Shown: in pieces, positions 33,667 through 42,800 of the stretch
How the letters are laid out: every line of letters begins with the position of its first letter
Position numbering within the stretch: position 1 is the stretch's first letter
Source of the DNA: Mycobacterium sp. GA-2829
Lineage (GTDB): Bacteria; Actinomycetota; Actinomycetes; Mycobacteriales; Mycobacteriaceae
Direction of reading: 5' to 3'
Length of the DNA stretch: 50,611 bases
Assembly: GCF_001499965.1 (NCBI RefSeq)
Contig: NZ_LQIT01000040.1
Coordinates: 1-50,611 of the forward strand
Made by a program: the position numbers and the translations under genes
The notes under the pieces: model-generated
Told to the model about the DNA's origin: nothing
Database searches by the model: none
The model's input: the letters and a program-made list of their open reading frames with translations, nothing else

Positions 33667-34973
33667 TCCGCCGTTTCCTGCACGGTGTCAGCGGCTTTCG
33701 CCGCGGCGGCGAGCTGACGGGTCGCCAGCACACAGCCCGCGGCCACGAAGCACATCACCGCCAGGTAGGCGAAGATCAGCACCGGCGAACCGCTCGACAT
33801 CCCCAGCAGGGTGGGCAGCACGATCGGCGTCAGCGCCCCGGCGGTCAACGCCGCACCCTGGTACGCCAGCGACGTCCCCGTGTAGCGCACCCGCACCGGG
33901 AAGATGCCGGCGAGCACCGCGGCGATGGGCCCGTAGTTGAAGCCCGTGAACAGCGCGGTGATGATCAGCATCAGCGTGATGATCGCGAACGAGCCGGTGT
34001 GGGCCAGCAGGTACAGCGGGACGGCGACCACCGCGATACCGATCAGGCCGACGGCGGTCACATAGCGGGGCTGCCACTTGTCGCCCAGCCAGCCGGCCAG
34101 CGGGACGAACATGATCTCGAACAGGCCCGCGATGATGAGCGCGTTGAGCAGCATGTCCACCGGCACGCCCGCCTCCTCCGAGGCGTAGGACAGGAAGAAC
34201 GACGAGGTGACGTAGTAACCGCCGGTGGCGACGAGCATGGCGCCGATGCCGATCAGCAGCGTGCGCGGTGCCCGGAAGACCTCCCGCACGGGGGCGGTGG
34301 ACAGTTCGGCGGCCTCGCGGGCGCGGGCGAACTCGGGGGATTCGCCGACGATCAACCGGACGATGAGGCCGATGACGACGAGCACGGCCGACGCCAGGAA
34401 CGGGATCCGCCACGAACCGGCGGCCAAGCCGTCGCCGATGTGCTCGGAGACCGCGAACACCGCCGAGGACAGCGTGGCGCCGACCGACGATCCGAGTTGG
34501 GCGAACGACCCGAAGAACGCGCGTCGGTCCTTCGGGGCGTGCTCGATGGCCAACAGCGCAGCGCCGCCCCATTCGCCGCCCATCGCCACACCCTGCAGCA
34601 GTCGCAGGATGATCAACAGCAGCGGCGCCACGGGTCCGACGGATTCGTAGGACGGCAGCAGACCGATGCCGAACGTGCCGATGCCCATGAGCAGCAGCGT
34701 GGCGATGAGGACGGGTTTGCGGCCGTACTTGTCGCCGAGGTGGCCGAAGATGAACGCGCCGAGGGGGCGGCCCAGGTAACCGAAGGACGTGGTGCCGAAG
34801 GCGACGATGGTGCCCAGCACCGGGTCCATGTCGGGCGGGAAGAAGACTTCGCGGAAGACCAGCGCGGCGGCGGTCGCGTAGATGAAGAAGTCGTACCACT
34901 CGATGCTGGTGCCGGCGAGTGCGGCGAGTGCTGCCCGCCGGGGCCGTGCGGCGGGTACCGATTTGGTTGTCAC
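33663..34973 (-). CDS. MFS transporter, metabolite:H+ symporter (MHS/ProP-like) type
   Basis: 436 residues from GTG 34973, with AGAGGA upstream. About 12 TM helices. N-terminal LAGTSIEWYDFFIYATAAAL and the signature GHLGDKYGRKPVLI are hallmarks of the metabolite:H+ symporter family (ShiA, ProP, KgtP). IAFGEWGGAALLAIE-type sequence (MGGEWGGAALLAIEHAPKD) is also typical. First gene of the two-gene operon with the amidohydrolase; the cargo is probably an organic acid or amide. The PucR gene converges downstream. Confidence 0.9.
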   Translation of the reverse strand: MTTKSVPAARPRRAALAALAGTSIEWYDFFIYATAAALVFREVFFPPDMDPVLGTIVAFGTTSFGYLGRPLGAFIFGHLGDKYGRKPVLIATLLLMGIGTFGIGLLPSYESVGPVAPLLLIILRLLQGVAMGGEWGGAALLAIEHAPKDRRAFFGSFAQLGSSVGATLSSAVFAVSEHIGDGLAAGSWRIPFLASAVLVVIGLIVRLIVGESPEFARAREAAELSTAPVREVFRAPRTLLIGIGAMLVATGGYYVTSSFFLSYASEEAGVPVDMLLNALIIAGLFEIMFVPLAGWLGDKWQPRYVTAVGLIGIAVVAVPLYLLAHTGSFAIITLMLIITALFTGFNYGPIAAVLAGIFPVRVRYTGTSLAYQGAALTAGALTPIVLPTLLGMSSGSPVLIFAYLAVMCFVAAGCVLATRQLAAAAKAADTVQETAE

Positions 34974-35190
34974 GGGATTCCTCTTCGCGGGAGAACTGTC
35001 GTCACACACGCCCGTAGGTGGTGTGGTGCATCACGCTAGAGAGGGGTGATCACCCATACAACCGGACGTTTGTCGATTGGTCGAGGAACTACTCGACGAA
35101 TGTCCAGTCAGTACGCCTGAGAGGCTATGCGGCCACGCCCCAAAGGTGTGCAATGGACGGAGGGGAGGCCGACGGGGACGAGGTGCCGAC

Positions 35191-35739
35191 GTGTCGTCAC
35201 GTGACCGACTCGAGGCGGCCGTAGGGATGGGCTACGTACAGGCCATGAATGACCTGGCGTGGTACCTCGCCTACGAGGTGGATCCGCCGGATCTTGCCGG
35301 GGCGCTGCTGTGGTTCGAGCGGGGCGCACAGGCGGGCGATCCGAATGCCATGGACAACCTGGGCTGGTTCCTGCTGCATCAGACGGATCCGCCCGATCTC
35401 GTCGCCGCCCGCGAGTGGTATACGAAAGCGGCCGAAGCGGGTCACGCGAACGCGATGAACAATCTGGGTCACCTGCTCACCCAGATGTGGCAACCGCCCG
35501 ACGTGGCTGCCGCGCGCATGTGGTGGCAGCGGGCCGCCGAAGCCGGACACGCGGGCGCGATGACCAATCTCGGAGTGCTGCTGTCAGAGTGGGCGGATCC
35601 GCCCGACCTGGCCGCGGCGAGGCATTGGTACCGGCGGGCGCTCGAGGCGGGGCAACCCCTCGCCGGGAACAACCTCAGGATGTTGACCGCTCGACGCCCG
35701 GGCCTGCGACGGTTGTTATCGCGACGGCTGCTTCGGTGA
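35191..35739 (+). CDS. Sel1-repeat (TPR-like) protein
   Basis: About 182 residues from GTG 35191 (GAGG about 8 nt upstream; the frame is open from 35077). Four tandem 35-residue Sel1 units, each ending in a (D/P)PPDLAAAR-x-W-x-x-x-A-x-EAG pattern, run from about residue 13 to 152; a partial fifth unit follows. These helix-turn-helix repeats serve as protein-protein platforms. No signal peptide. The very regular repeats make the DNA itself 105-bp periodic. Partner proteins are unknown; the C-terminus ends in a basic tail (RRLLSRRLLR). Confidence 0.8.
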   Translation: MSSRDRLEAAVGMGYVQAMNDLAWYLAYEVDPPDLAGALLWFERGAQAGDPNAMDNLGWFLLHQTDPPDLVAAREWYTKAAEAGHANAMNNLGHLLTQMWQPPDVAAARMWWQRAAEAGHAGAMTNLGVLLSEWADPPDLAAARHWYRRALEAGQPLAGNNLRMLTARRPGLRRLLSRRLLR

Positions 35740-35751
35740 GCCCAGCGCGCG

Positions 35752-36060
35752 TCACAGCATGGCGACGATGAAGAAGATGATCGCCAGTACCACCAGGATC
35801 AGCCCGACGAGCACCAGGAACGCGCCCAACGACGCTCGCCGCTGCTGCTCGTCGGCGTCGGACCTGGTGGCGCCCTTCACTGACGTCTTCATCGTCGCGA
35901 AGAGGTCCGACCACGCGATGCGCGACAGGCCCCGCCGGGTGGCTGCCCCGTCCCGCATCGGCTGGTCGGGGACGGTGCCCACCCCGTTGCCGTAGAACGT
36001 CAACCCCACGACCACGGCCACCGCGGCCAACACCAGCAACACCACACCGAGCCCCACCAT
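35752..36060 (-). CDS. Small two-TM membrane protein
   Basis: 102 residues. TM helix 1 at about 2-24 (VGLGVVLLVLAAVAVVVGLT) and TM helix 2 at about 78-101 (GAFLVLVGLILVVLAIIFFI) flank a ~50-residue polar loop. No conserved catalytic motif. The end of this gene is 13 bp from the convergent Sel1 gene and it lies upstream of ectD on the same strand as the ect operon, 75 bp away. It may be a stress-related protein of the DUF type common in actinobacteria; unrecognised. Confidence 0.7.
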   Translation of the reverse strand: MVGLGVVLLVLAAVAVVVGLTFYGNGVGTVPDQPMRDGAATRRGLSRIAWSDLFATMKTSVKGATRSDADEQQRRASLGAFLVLVGLILVVLAIIFFIVAML

Positions 36061-36134
36061 CGCATGCCTCCTGTCGAGGAACCGTCAGGCATCGCATACC
36101 CGCATCGCGGGCGGGCCGAACTCGGCGGCGGGGG

Positions 36135-37034
36135 TCAGCCCGCGACGGGCCGGAAGTCCCGCGCGGCGAGATACTCCGGGCGCGGCGACGACGCCGCGAA
36201 CGGCTCGCACAGCGCGTTGTCGACGGAGTTGAACACGAGAAAGATGTTCGACCGCGGGAACGGCGTGATGTTGGAGCTTGAACCGTGCATGACGTTCGAG
36301 TCGAACCACAGCGCATTGCCCGCGGGCCCGGTCACCTGATCGATGCCGAACCGGGAGGCCGCCTCGGTCAGCGTGGCGTGATCGGGAACGCCGGTCTCCT
36401 GCTTCACGAGCGACGACTTGTGGTTGTCGTCCGGTGTGGCGCCGACGCACGGATAGAACACCTCGTGCGAACCCGGCATCACCATGAGCGAGCCGTTGTA
36501 CGGGTAGTTCTCGGTCAATGCGATCGAGCAGGAGACCGCCCGCATCGCGGGCATCCCGTCCTCGGCGTGCCAGGTCTCGAAATCCGAGTGCCAATAGAAG
36601 CCGGTACCGGTGAAGCCGGGCATCACGTTGATCCGCGCCTGATGGATGTAGACGTCGCTGCCCAGGATCTGCCGGGCCACCGGCAGCACGGTGTCGAGCG
36701 AGATCACCTCCGCGATCACCTCGCTGAGCAGGTGCGGCTGGAACACCGATCGGATGCTGCCGTTGCGTTCGCGGATGAAGCGCGGATCCGACGCATCGGA
36801 GACGTCGCTGATCCGGGCGAGCTCATCCTGCAACGGCTGCAACCAGATCGGGTCAAGCGTGCCGGGACGCACCAGGTAGCCCGCGGTGGCCATCGTCTGC
36901 AGGTCCGCCGCGCCGAGCGGGCCGTCGGAATCCCGGCCCCACACCGTGGGTTCGCTGCGGGCGATGGGCGGCATGGCCCGGTCGAGCCTGGTTGGGTAGT
37001 TGTCGCGCACGCGCGCCGCGGTGCCGGCCGTCAT
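36135..37034 (-). CDS. ectD: Ectoine 5-hydroxylase
   Basis: 299 residues from ATG 37034, which overlaps the ectC stop by 4 bp. An Fe(II)/2-oxoglutarate dioxygenase converting ectoine to 5-hydroxyectoine. The 2-His-1-Asp facial triad is H149, D151 and H250 (FYWHSDFETWH; FDSNVMHGSS), and FDSN and PFPRSNIFLVFNSVDN are EctD hallmarks. The final gene of ectABCD. Its presence means the strain can make hydroxyectoine, used in heat and desiccation tolerance as well as in osmotic stress. Confidence 0.95.
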   Translation of the reverse strand: MTAGTAARVRDNYPTRLDRAMPPIARSEPTVWGRDSDGPLGAADLQTMATAGYLVRPGTLDPIWLQPLQDELARISDVSDASDPRFIRERNGSIRSVFQPHLLSEVIAEVISLDTVLPVARQILGSDVYIHQARINVMPGFTGTGFYWHSDFETWHAEDGMPAMRAVSCSIALTENYPYNGSLMVMPGSHEVFYPCVGATPDDNHKSSLVKQETGVPDHATLTEAASRFGIDQVTGPAGNALWFDSNVMHGSSSNITPFPRSNIFLVFNSVDNALCEPFAASSPRPEYLAARDFRPVAG

Positions 37035-37423
37035 CAGCTCGCCACCGGCGCCGGGTAGGCACCGGACTCGTCGTGGACTTCCTGCCCCGTCACCGGCGGG
37101 TTGAACACGCACAGCATGCGCAGCTGCTCGTCGCAGGTGACGCGGTGACGGTCGTGGTCGTTGAGCAGGTACATGGTGCCCGGCCGCAACGCGAACTCCT
37201 CACCGGTCTCGTGGTTGAGCAGCGTGCCCGTGCCTTCCACCACCCAGACGGCTTCGACGTGATAGCGGTAGTGGAACTCGCTCACCGAGTTCGCGTTGAT
37301 CGTCGTCTCGTGGAAGGAGAAGCCGACGCCGTCGTCGGCGAGGATGATCCGTTTGGAACGCCAATCCTTGGCCGCGACGTCGCGGTCGGTGCCGGTGATC
37401 TCCTCTGTGGTGCGCACGATCAT
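37034..37423 (-). CDS. ectC: L-ectoine synthase
   Basis: 129 residues, the normal length. Cupin enzyme that closes N-gamma-acetyl-L-2,4-diaminobutyrate to ectoine. VRTTEEITGTDRDV, FSFHETTINANSVSEFHYRY, WVVEGTGTLLNHETGE and PGTMYLLNDHDRHRV are characteristic of EctC. The stop overlaps the ectD start and the gene lies 29 bp after ectB. An AGAGGA precedes the ATG. Confidence 0.96.
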   Translation of the reverse strand: MIVRTTEEITGTDRDVAAKDWRSKRIILADDGVGFSFHETTINANSVSEFHYRYHVEAVWVVEGTGTLLNHETGEEFALRPGTMYLLNDHDRHRVTCDEQLRMLCVFNPPVTGQEVHDESGAYPAPVAS

Positions 37424-37452
37424 GAGGGGTCCTCTCAGTCTTGGGGTTGAAT

Positions 37453-38742
37453 TCAGGCCAGCGACACGGCGACGGCTTCGGCGAGCACGTCGATACCGGA
37501 CTCGAGGTCGGACACCGAAGTGGTCAGCGGCGGAAGCAGTTTCACCACTTCATCGGCGGGCCCACTGGTCTCCATCAGCACACCGCGCTCGAACGCCGCC
37601 CGGCACACCTCGCTCGCCTTGTCGGCGTCGGCGAACTTCAGGCCCTGGGCCATGCCGCGTCCACGCGCGCCGACACCGTCGTGCTGGGCCGCGATGGCCT
37701 CGAGGCGCTCACGCAGCAGGGCGCCCTTGGCCAGCGTCTGCTCGGTGAAGTTGTTGTCGCGCCAGTAGTTACGCAATGCCGCGGTCGCCGTGACGAACGC
37801 GGGGTTATGGCCGCGGAAGGTGCCGTTGTGCTCGCCCGGTGCCCACACGTCGAGGTCCCTGCGGAACAGGGTCAGTGCCAGCGGCAGGCCGTAGCCGCTG
37901 ATCGACTTCGACAGCGTCACGATGTCGGGCACGATGCCGGCTTCCTCGAAGCTGAAGAACGCGCCGGTGCGCCCGCAACCCATCTGGACGTCGTCGACGA
38001 TGAGCAGGATGTCGCGGCGGCGGCACAGCTCAGCGAGTGCCCGAAGCCATTCGGCGCGAGCCACGTTCAGCCCGCCCTCACCCTGAACCGTTTCGACGAT
38101 GACCGCGGCGGGCCGGTTGAACCCGCTGCCACTGTCGTCGAGCACCCGCTCGAACCAGTGGAAGTCCTCGGTGACGCCGCCGAAGTAGTTGTCGTAGGGC
38201 ATCGGCGTGGTGTGGACGAGGGGGATACCCGCGCCCGCGCGCTTCATCGAGTTGCCCGTCACCGACAGCGCACCCAACGTCATACCGTGAAAAGCATTGG
38301 TGAAGTTGATGATCGCCTCACGGCCGGTCACCTTCCTGGCGAGCTTCAGCGCCGCCTCCACGGCGTTGGCGCCCGTCGGGCCGGGGAACTGCACCTTGTA
38401 GTCCAGTCCGCGCGGCTGGAGCACGAGATCCTGGAACGTCTGCAGGAAATCGCTTTTCGCGGCGGTGGCCATGTCGAGCGAGTGCACGATCATGTCCCCG
38501 GTCAGGTACTCGATGAGCGGTTGCTTGAGTGCGGGGTTGTTGTGCCCGTAGTTCAATGCGCCTGCGCCGGCGAAGAAGTCGAGGTAGCGCCGGCCGGAGG
38601 TGTCGGTCAGCCAGGAGCCCGAGGCCTGCGCCATGACGGTGGGCCAGCCACGGCAGTAGCTGCGCACCTCGGATTCGACGGTGGAATACACGTCGGGCAG
38701 TTCGAAATCAGGAGTGGTGGTCGGTTCCGCGACGGTCGACAT
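37453..38742 (-). CDS. ectB: Diaminobutyrate-2-oxoglutarate aminotransferase
   Basis: 429 residues from ATG 38742, preceded by GAAAGGAACC. PLP class III aminotransferase that makes L-2,4-diaminobutyrate from aspartate semialdehyde, the first step of ectoine synthesis. FFAGAGALNYGHNNP, FPGPTGANAVEAALKLAR, IVDDVQMGCGRTG and the PLP lysine in LSKSISGYG (K279) are visible. The gene starts 20 bp after ectA. Confidence 0.96.
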   Translation of the reverse strand: MSTVAEPTTTPDFELPDVYSTVESEVRSYCRGWPTVMAQASGSWLTDTSGRRYLDFFAGAGALNYGHNNPALKQPLIEYLTGDMIVHSLDMATAAKSDFLQTFQDLVLQPRGLDYKVQFPGPTGANAVEAALKLARKVTGREAIINFTNAFHGMTLGALSVTGNSMKRAGAGIPLVHTTPMPYDNYFGGVTEDFHWFERVLDDSGSGFNRPAAVIVETVQGEGGLNVARAEWLRALAELCRRRDILLIVDDVQMGCGRTGAFFSFEEAGIVPDIVTLSKSISGYGLPLALTLFRRDLDVWAPGEHNGTFRGHNPAFVTATAALRNYWRDNNFTEQTLAKGALLRERLEAIAAQHDGVGARGRGMAQGLKFADADKASEVCRAAFERGVLMETSGPADEVVKLLPPLTTSVSDLESGIDVLAEAVAVSLA

Positions 38743-38762
38743 GGTTCCTTTCGGTAGAGGGG

Positions 38763-39332
38763 TCAATCAGCGATGGGGCCGATTCGGAGGAGCGGCTCGT
38801 CGTCGTGTGCGGCGTCGGGATCGAGATGTGCCGCGGAGAAGTGCTCGTGCTCGGTCAGCCGCACGCGATGGCGCCGGGCGAACGCGTTGAACAGTGCGCG
38901 GGACGCGGCGTTGCCTGGTGCCACGGTGGTTTCCACCGTGATCGGGTGCCCGTGCCGGTCGTCTCGTACCCGCTGTACCAGCGCGTCGAGCATGGTCCCG
39001 GCCAGTCCGGTGCCGCGGGCCGATTCGGCGACCGCGACCTGCCAGACGAACAGGACCTCGGGTCGGGTGGGTGGGTGATAGGCCGTGATCAGGCCGCGCA
39101 GGTCACCGTCGCGGTCGGCGACGATGGTGGTGTCCGCGAAGTCCGTGGCCATCAGCATGTAGGCGTATGTGGAGTTCACGTCCAGCACCCGGGTCGAGGC
39201 CACCAGTCGGTGCATCGCGATCACATCGGCACGGTTTGGTCGGCGCAGGTAGCGCTCCCATGAATTCCGTTGCCGGACAATGTCGTTAGGACCGTGAGTC
39301 CACGGTTTGGTCACTATTTCGTTGGCATGCAT
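38763..39332 (-). CDS. ectA: L-2,4-diaminobutyric acid acetyltransferase
   Basis: 189 residues. GNAT-fold enzyme that N-acetylates diaminobutyrate. LDVNSTYAYMLMATDFADTT and VWQVAVAESARGTGLAGTML (with the acetyl-CoA loop RGTGLA) are typical of EctA. First gene of the ectABCD operon; a probable promoter lies 66-95 bp upstream of the start. An aspartokinase (ask_ect) is not adjacent. Confidence 0.95.
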   Translation of the reverse strand: MHANEIVTKPWTHGPNDIVRQRNSWERYLRRPNRADVIAMHRLVASTRVLDVNSTYAYMLMATDFADTTIVADRDGDLRGLITAYHPPTRPEVLFVWQVAVAESARGTGLAGTMLDALVQRVRDDRHGHPITVETTVAPGNAASRALFNAFARRHRVRLTEHEHFSAAHLDPDAAHDDEPLLRIGPIAD

Positions 39333-39397
39333 GTATCGGGTTGTTCACCGCCGAACAAGTCGTCGAGTTTCGTCAGTTTCAGGTCATCGGCAGCCTG

Positions 39398-39427
39398 ACG
39401 TTAAGACGCCGAACGAAACGAAATCAA
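39398..39427 (-). promoter_or_regulatory. Probable ectABCD promoter
   Basis: On the minus strand TTGATT (39427-39422), an 18-bp spacer and TAACGT (39403-39398) fit a sigma70-like promoter, giving a leader of about 60 nt before ectA. Several repeats of CGTTTCG-like sequence lie in the spacer. The wider gap 39333-39631 holds no other gene that I can support. Confidence 0.4.
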
Positions 39428-39631
39428 GCGCGCCGAGGCGCTCTCACGGGGGTCGGCGCCCGCTGATCTGGCGCGCTGGCCAGTGGCGATGTACGGAAAG
39501 CGGGGACTTCTCTGTGTGACGTCATCGTTACCGAATCGTTACACAGCGTTTGTACAGATTCGGATGTACTGCCGGCCCATACCGCCAGCCGTCGACCCGG
39601 ACTGCTGCTGCGCCGGGCCCGACGGTGCCGG

Positions 39632-39836
39632 GTGCGCCTGCTGCTGATGGCCGCCGACCGGACGCTGACACCGCACCGGCGCGCGCTGCTGGCGCGGCGG
39701 ATCCGGTGGCTGGTCGCGGCGACGATCTCCTACAACGTCGTCGTGGCGGTTGTCGCCGGTGGCCGCATTGGTGATCGCCACCGCTGCGGTCAAGGAGGGC
39801 CGGGAGGCCTGGCGTGGTGAAACCTGCTGCCCCTGA
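39632..39836 (+). pseudogene. Cation diffusion facilitator (CDF) transporter remnant
   Basis: One frame encodes DRTLTPHRRALLARRIRWLV and ATISYNVVVAVV, the first cytoplasmic stretch and TM helix of a CDF-type cation transporter. At about 39755 the meaning moves to another frame: ALVIATAAVKEGREAWRGET followed by CCP and TGA at 39834, which is the typical C-terminal end of the same family. The middle (~150 residues, TM2-TM5) is deleted and the two ends are out of frame, so this is a dead gene. It lies between ectA and the M6-like protease. Confidence 0.6.
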
Positions 39837-39843
39837 GCCGGTC

Positions 39844-42800
39844 TCAGAAGTCGACCTCGACCGGTCCGGCTTCACTCGGTGCGTACGAGAAGTCGCCCAG
39901 GTAGTTCAGTGACACTTCCATCCCTCGCTCGAGGCCCGGGAAGTAGACGAAGAAGTGGCCGCTGTTGGTGACCTCGTCGTGGGCGGCGATCTGGTTGTGC
40001 GGCGGCTCTCCGGGGTACCGCGCGGTGGCGAGCACGACGCCGCGCGTGACCGGCGAGCCGTTGGGCAGCAGGACCCGGCCCGTCACCCCGGGTTCGGCGT
40101 TGAAGCCGATTTCCCGGATCTCGGTGGTGCGGCCCGAATTGACCTGTACCGCGGCGCCGCCGGTGCACTGCGCTCGGCAGACGCCGTTGACCCAACCGGA
40201 GATCTCCAGCATGTTCGGTGTCTCCCAGAGCAGTTCCTTGTTGATGTCGGCGGCGAACTTCGGGTCCCCGTCCAGCGACTCGGTCATCACCAGCAGGTCG
40301 GCGCTCTGCTTCGGGCCGAGCCGCAGCCAGCTGTGCTCCAGATAGGTGCGGTAGTACGGCATCGTCTGCTTGACCAGGGGGAAGACCACCGCGGATTTGC
40401 TGGTCGGGTTCTCCAGCTTCACCGTGAAGTGCTTACGGGTGGACGGCGACGCGGTCTCCGACCAGAACTTCGTGTAGTTGCTCTGGGCGAAGTTGTCCCG
40501 GTCACTGCTCTCGTGGAGCTCGGGGGAGCCGGGCTCCTCGTACAGCGGGATGTCGACGGTGATGCAGTAGTGACCCTGCGCGGGCGGCACCCAGTCGACG
40601 GTGAGCTCGGAGGTCGAATTCGCGGGGATCGTGACGGGCGCCGACGACCCCATGGGCTGTGCGGGTGGCTGTTTGCCGCCGTTGGTCGTGAAGTCCAGAG
40701 CGGAGAAGGAGGCCCGCACGTCCTTGGCGGGAAGCGCGCCCCGATTCCTGACCTTCGCGATGACCCGGTTCGGGTTTCCGGCCCACGGCACGTTGAGCCA
40801 GCGGGAATCCGCATCGCTCTTGGCGTTTCGCACCTCGATGTCCGGGCTCTGCCACTGATGGTCACCGTTGGGCCAGGTGCGGATGGACAGTTCCGGCCGG
40901 GCGCTGGAGTCGTACCGGATCTCGATGTCGGCGCTGTCGGGTCGGATCGCCTTGGTGGTGACGATGAAATCTTTCGGGGCGCCGTCGGTGAAATCCTTCT
41001 CCTTGTAGTTCTTGTCCACGGTCAGGAAGGCACCCTGGGTCCTGCGGCCGTCGGTGTCGTCGACGGCATCGGGATCGTCCTCCAGGCGCATCGTCATGAC
41101 CCGGCTGTCCAGGTTCTGCGCACCCTTCGGCGACACCACGTCCGTACCGACCACCACCGGACCCATGGGCAGATTCGCATCGCCGATGGACATGCCCTGG
41201 CGGCTACGGAATTCGAGGTAGTAGTTGCGGCCGGGCGCCAGCCGGATCTCGGCACCGCGAATGCTGTTCGCGGGGATGGTCTTCGCTTCGAGCGCTTGCA
41301 GCGTGATGGTCTCGACCACCGGCTGTCCGTTGTTCGCGGCGAAGTTGTACGCCTTGACCTCCTTGGCGGGCACCCAGCCGAGCGCCATCCGGGAAGGCAG
41401 ACTCAGCTGCGGCAGACCGCCGTCGTTGCACATCAGGTCCCACTCGCCGAGTTCCCGCTGGACCAACCCCTGGTTCATCCACGGGTAGAGGTACAGATCG
41501 GGGAGTTGCAGTGTGTGTCCGAGTTCATGGGCCAACGTCTCGTAGATCTGCCTGCCGTCGATCGCCGTCCAGTTCTCCGGCATCATCAACATCGGCAGGG
41601 TGGCGTCCTTGCCGTTGAGCTTCACCGTCATCGTCGTCTGCTGCGGCCACACGAACCGGCCGATGCTGCTCGAGGTGGGCGGGTTCGCGCCGGTCGGATT
41701 GTTCACGGTCCGCACGACGAAGGCGACAGCGTCGGTCTTGGCGAAATCGACGATCGGCGGATTGCCCACTTTCTTGGCCGCCTCGTTGGCCTGTTCCAGC
41801 GTCGAGACCATGGTCTTCCAGGCATCCGGTTTCGGGTTCCACCGGCGCGGCAGTGTGGCGCCCGGGTTGGCCGGATCGGGGACGGTCTCCACCTCGAAGA
41901 GGTCGTCCCAGCTGCCGGCAGCGTGGATCGGGCCTGCGACGGTGTTGCCGACGAGCTCCATGCTGAACTTGCCGTATGACACCTCGGCGAAATAGCCTGC
42001 GACGGAACGGGTCACACCGCCGGAGGTGACCCCGCCGGTGAAGTGGTCGAACCACTGGGTGCGGATCGGGTTGAGCGCGGCCGCCGCGGTCGGATAGAGG
42101 TTCGTCGTGGTGTCGACCAGGACGATCGCGACCCGCCACTTGGCGGGCGCCTTGAACATGTCGATGTTCTGCACGCCGGCTTCACCACCGCCCCATGCGG
42201 GTTTGACCACGGGGCTGTGCACCTTTCCGGTGACGCAGAAGCTCGGGCCCACGTCGAGGTCGTGCCAGGTGGGCTCGATCTCAAAGGCGGTGCGGCCGAC
42301 GACAATTCCGGTGGCCGTCTCCCGGGCCACGATCTCGCCGATACCGGGTTTCCAGCCGGCGGTGAGCAGCAGGTGCGGGTGGTCGGAGTCGAATGTCTCG
42401 TCCCGGGACGGCGACACCGCGCCCATCGCGGCGTCGTCGACGCTCAGCGTGATCTCCTCGAGTGCCAGTCCACTGCCGGTGACGTCGATCCGCACGGGTG
42501 CGTAGCCGCCGATGAACAAGGGGTTCGGGTCCATGGTCAGCAGAACGCGTTCCCGAATTCCCGTCGGCAGCGCATCCTCGAGCACCGAGTCCGCCGTCGT
42601 CATCAACACCTGTCCGCGTGGCGTCACGGCGACGGCCGTGACCGGTGCTCCTGCGCCCGCCGACGCCGGGCGCCGCAGGGTGCCGTCTCGGCGAACGCAC
42701 ACGAACGATCCGTTTTTGGAGACGACCAGCGCCCAGTCGCTGTCGAGCGCGGCGACGTGCCCGCCGAACGGAAGTGTGCCCGAGGACATCTGACTGGCGG

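Noticed and set aside
32194..33717. 507-residue plus-strand frame opposite the amidohydrolase
   Set aside because: No conserved motif, while the minus strand has a full amidohydrolase motif set.
39955..41979. 674-residue plus-strand frame opposite the metalloprotease
   Set aside because: Antisense shadow; the HELGH protease on the minus strand explains the coding signal.
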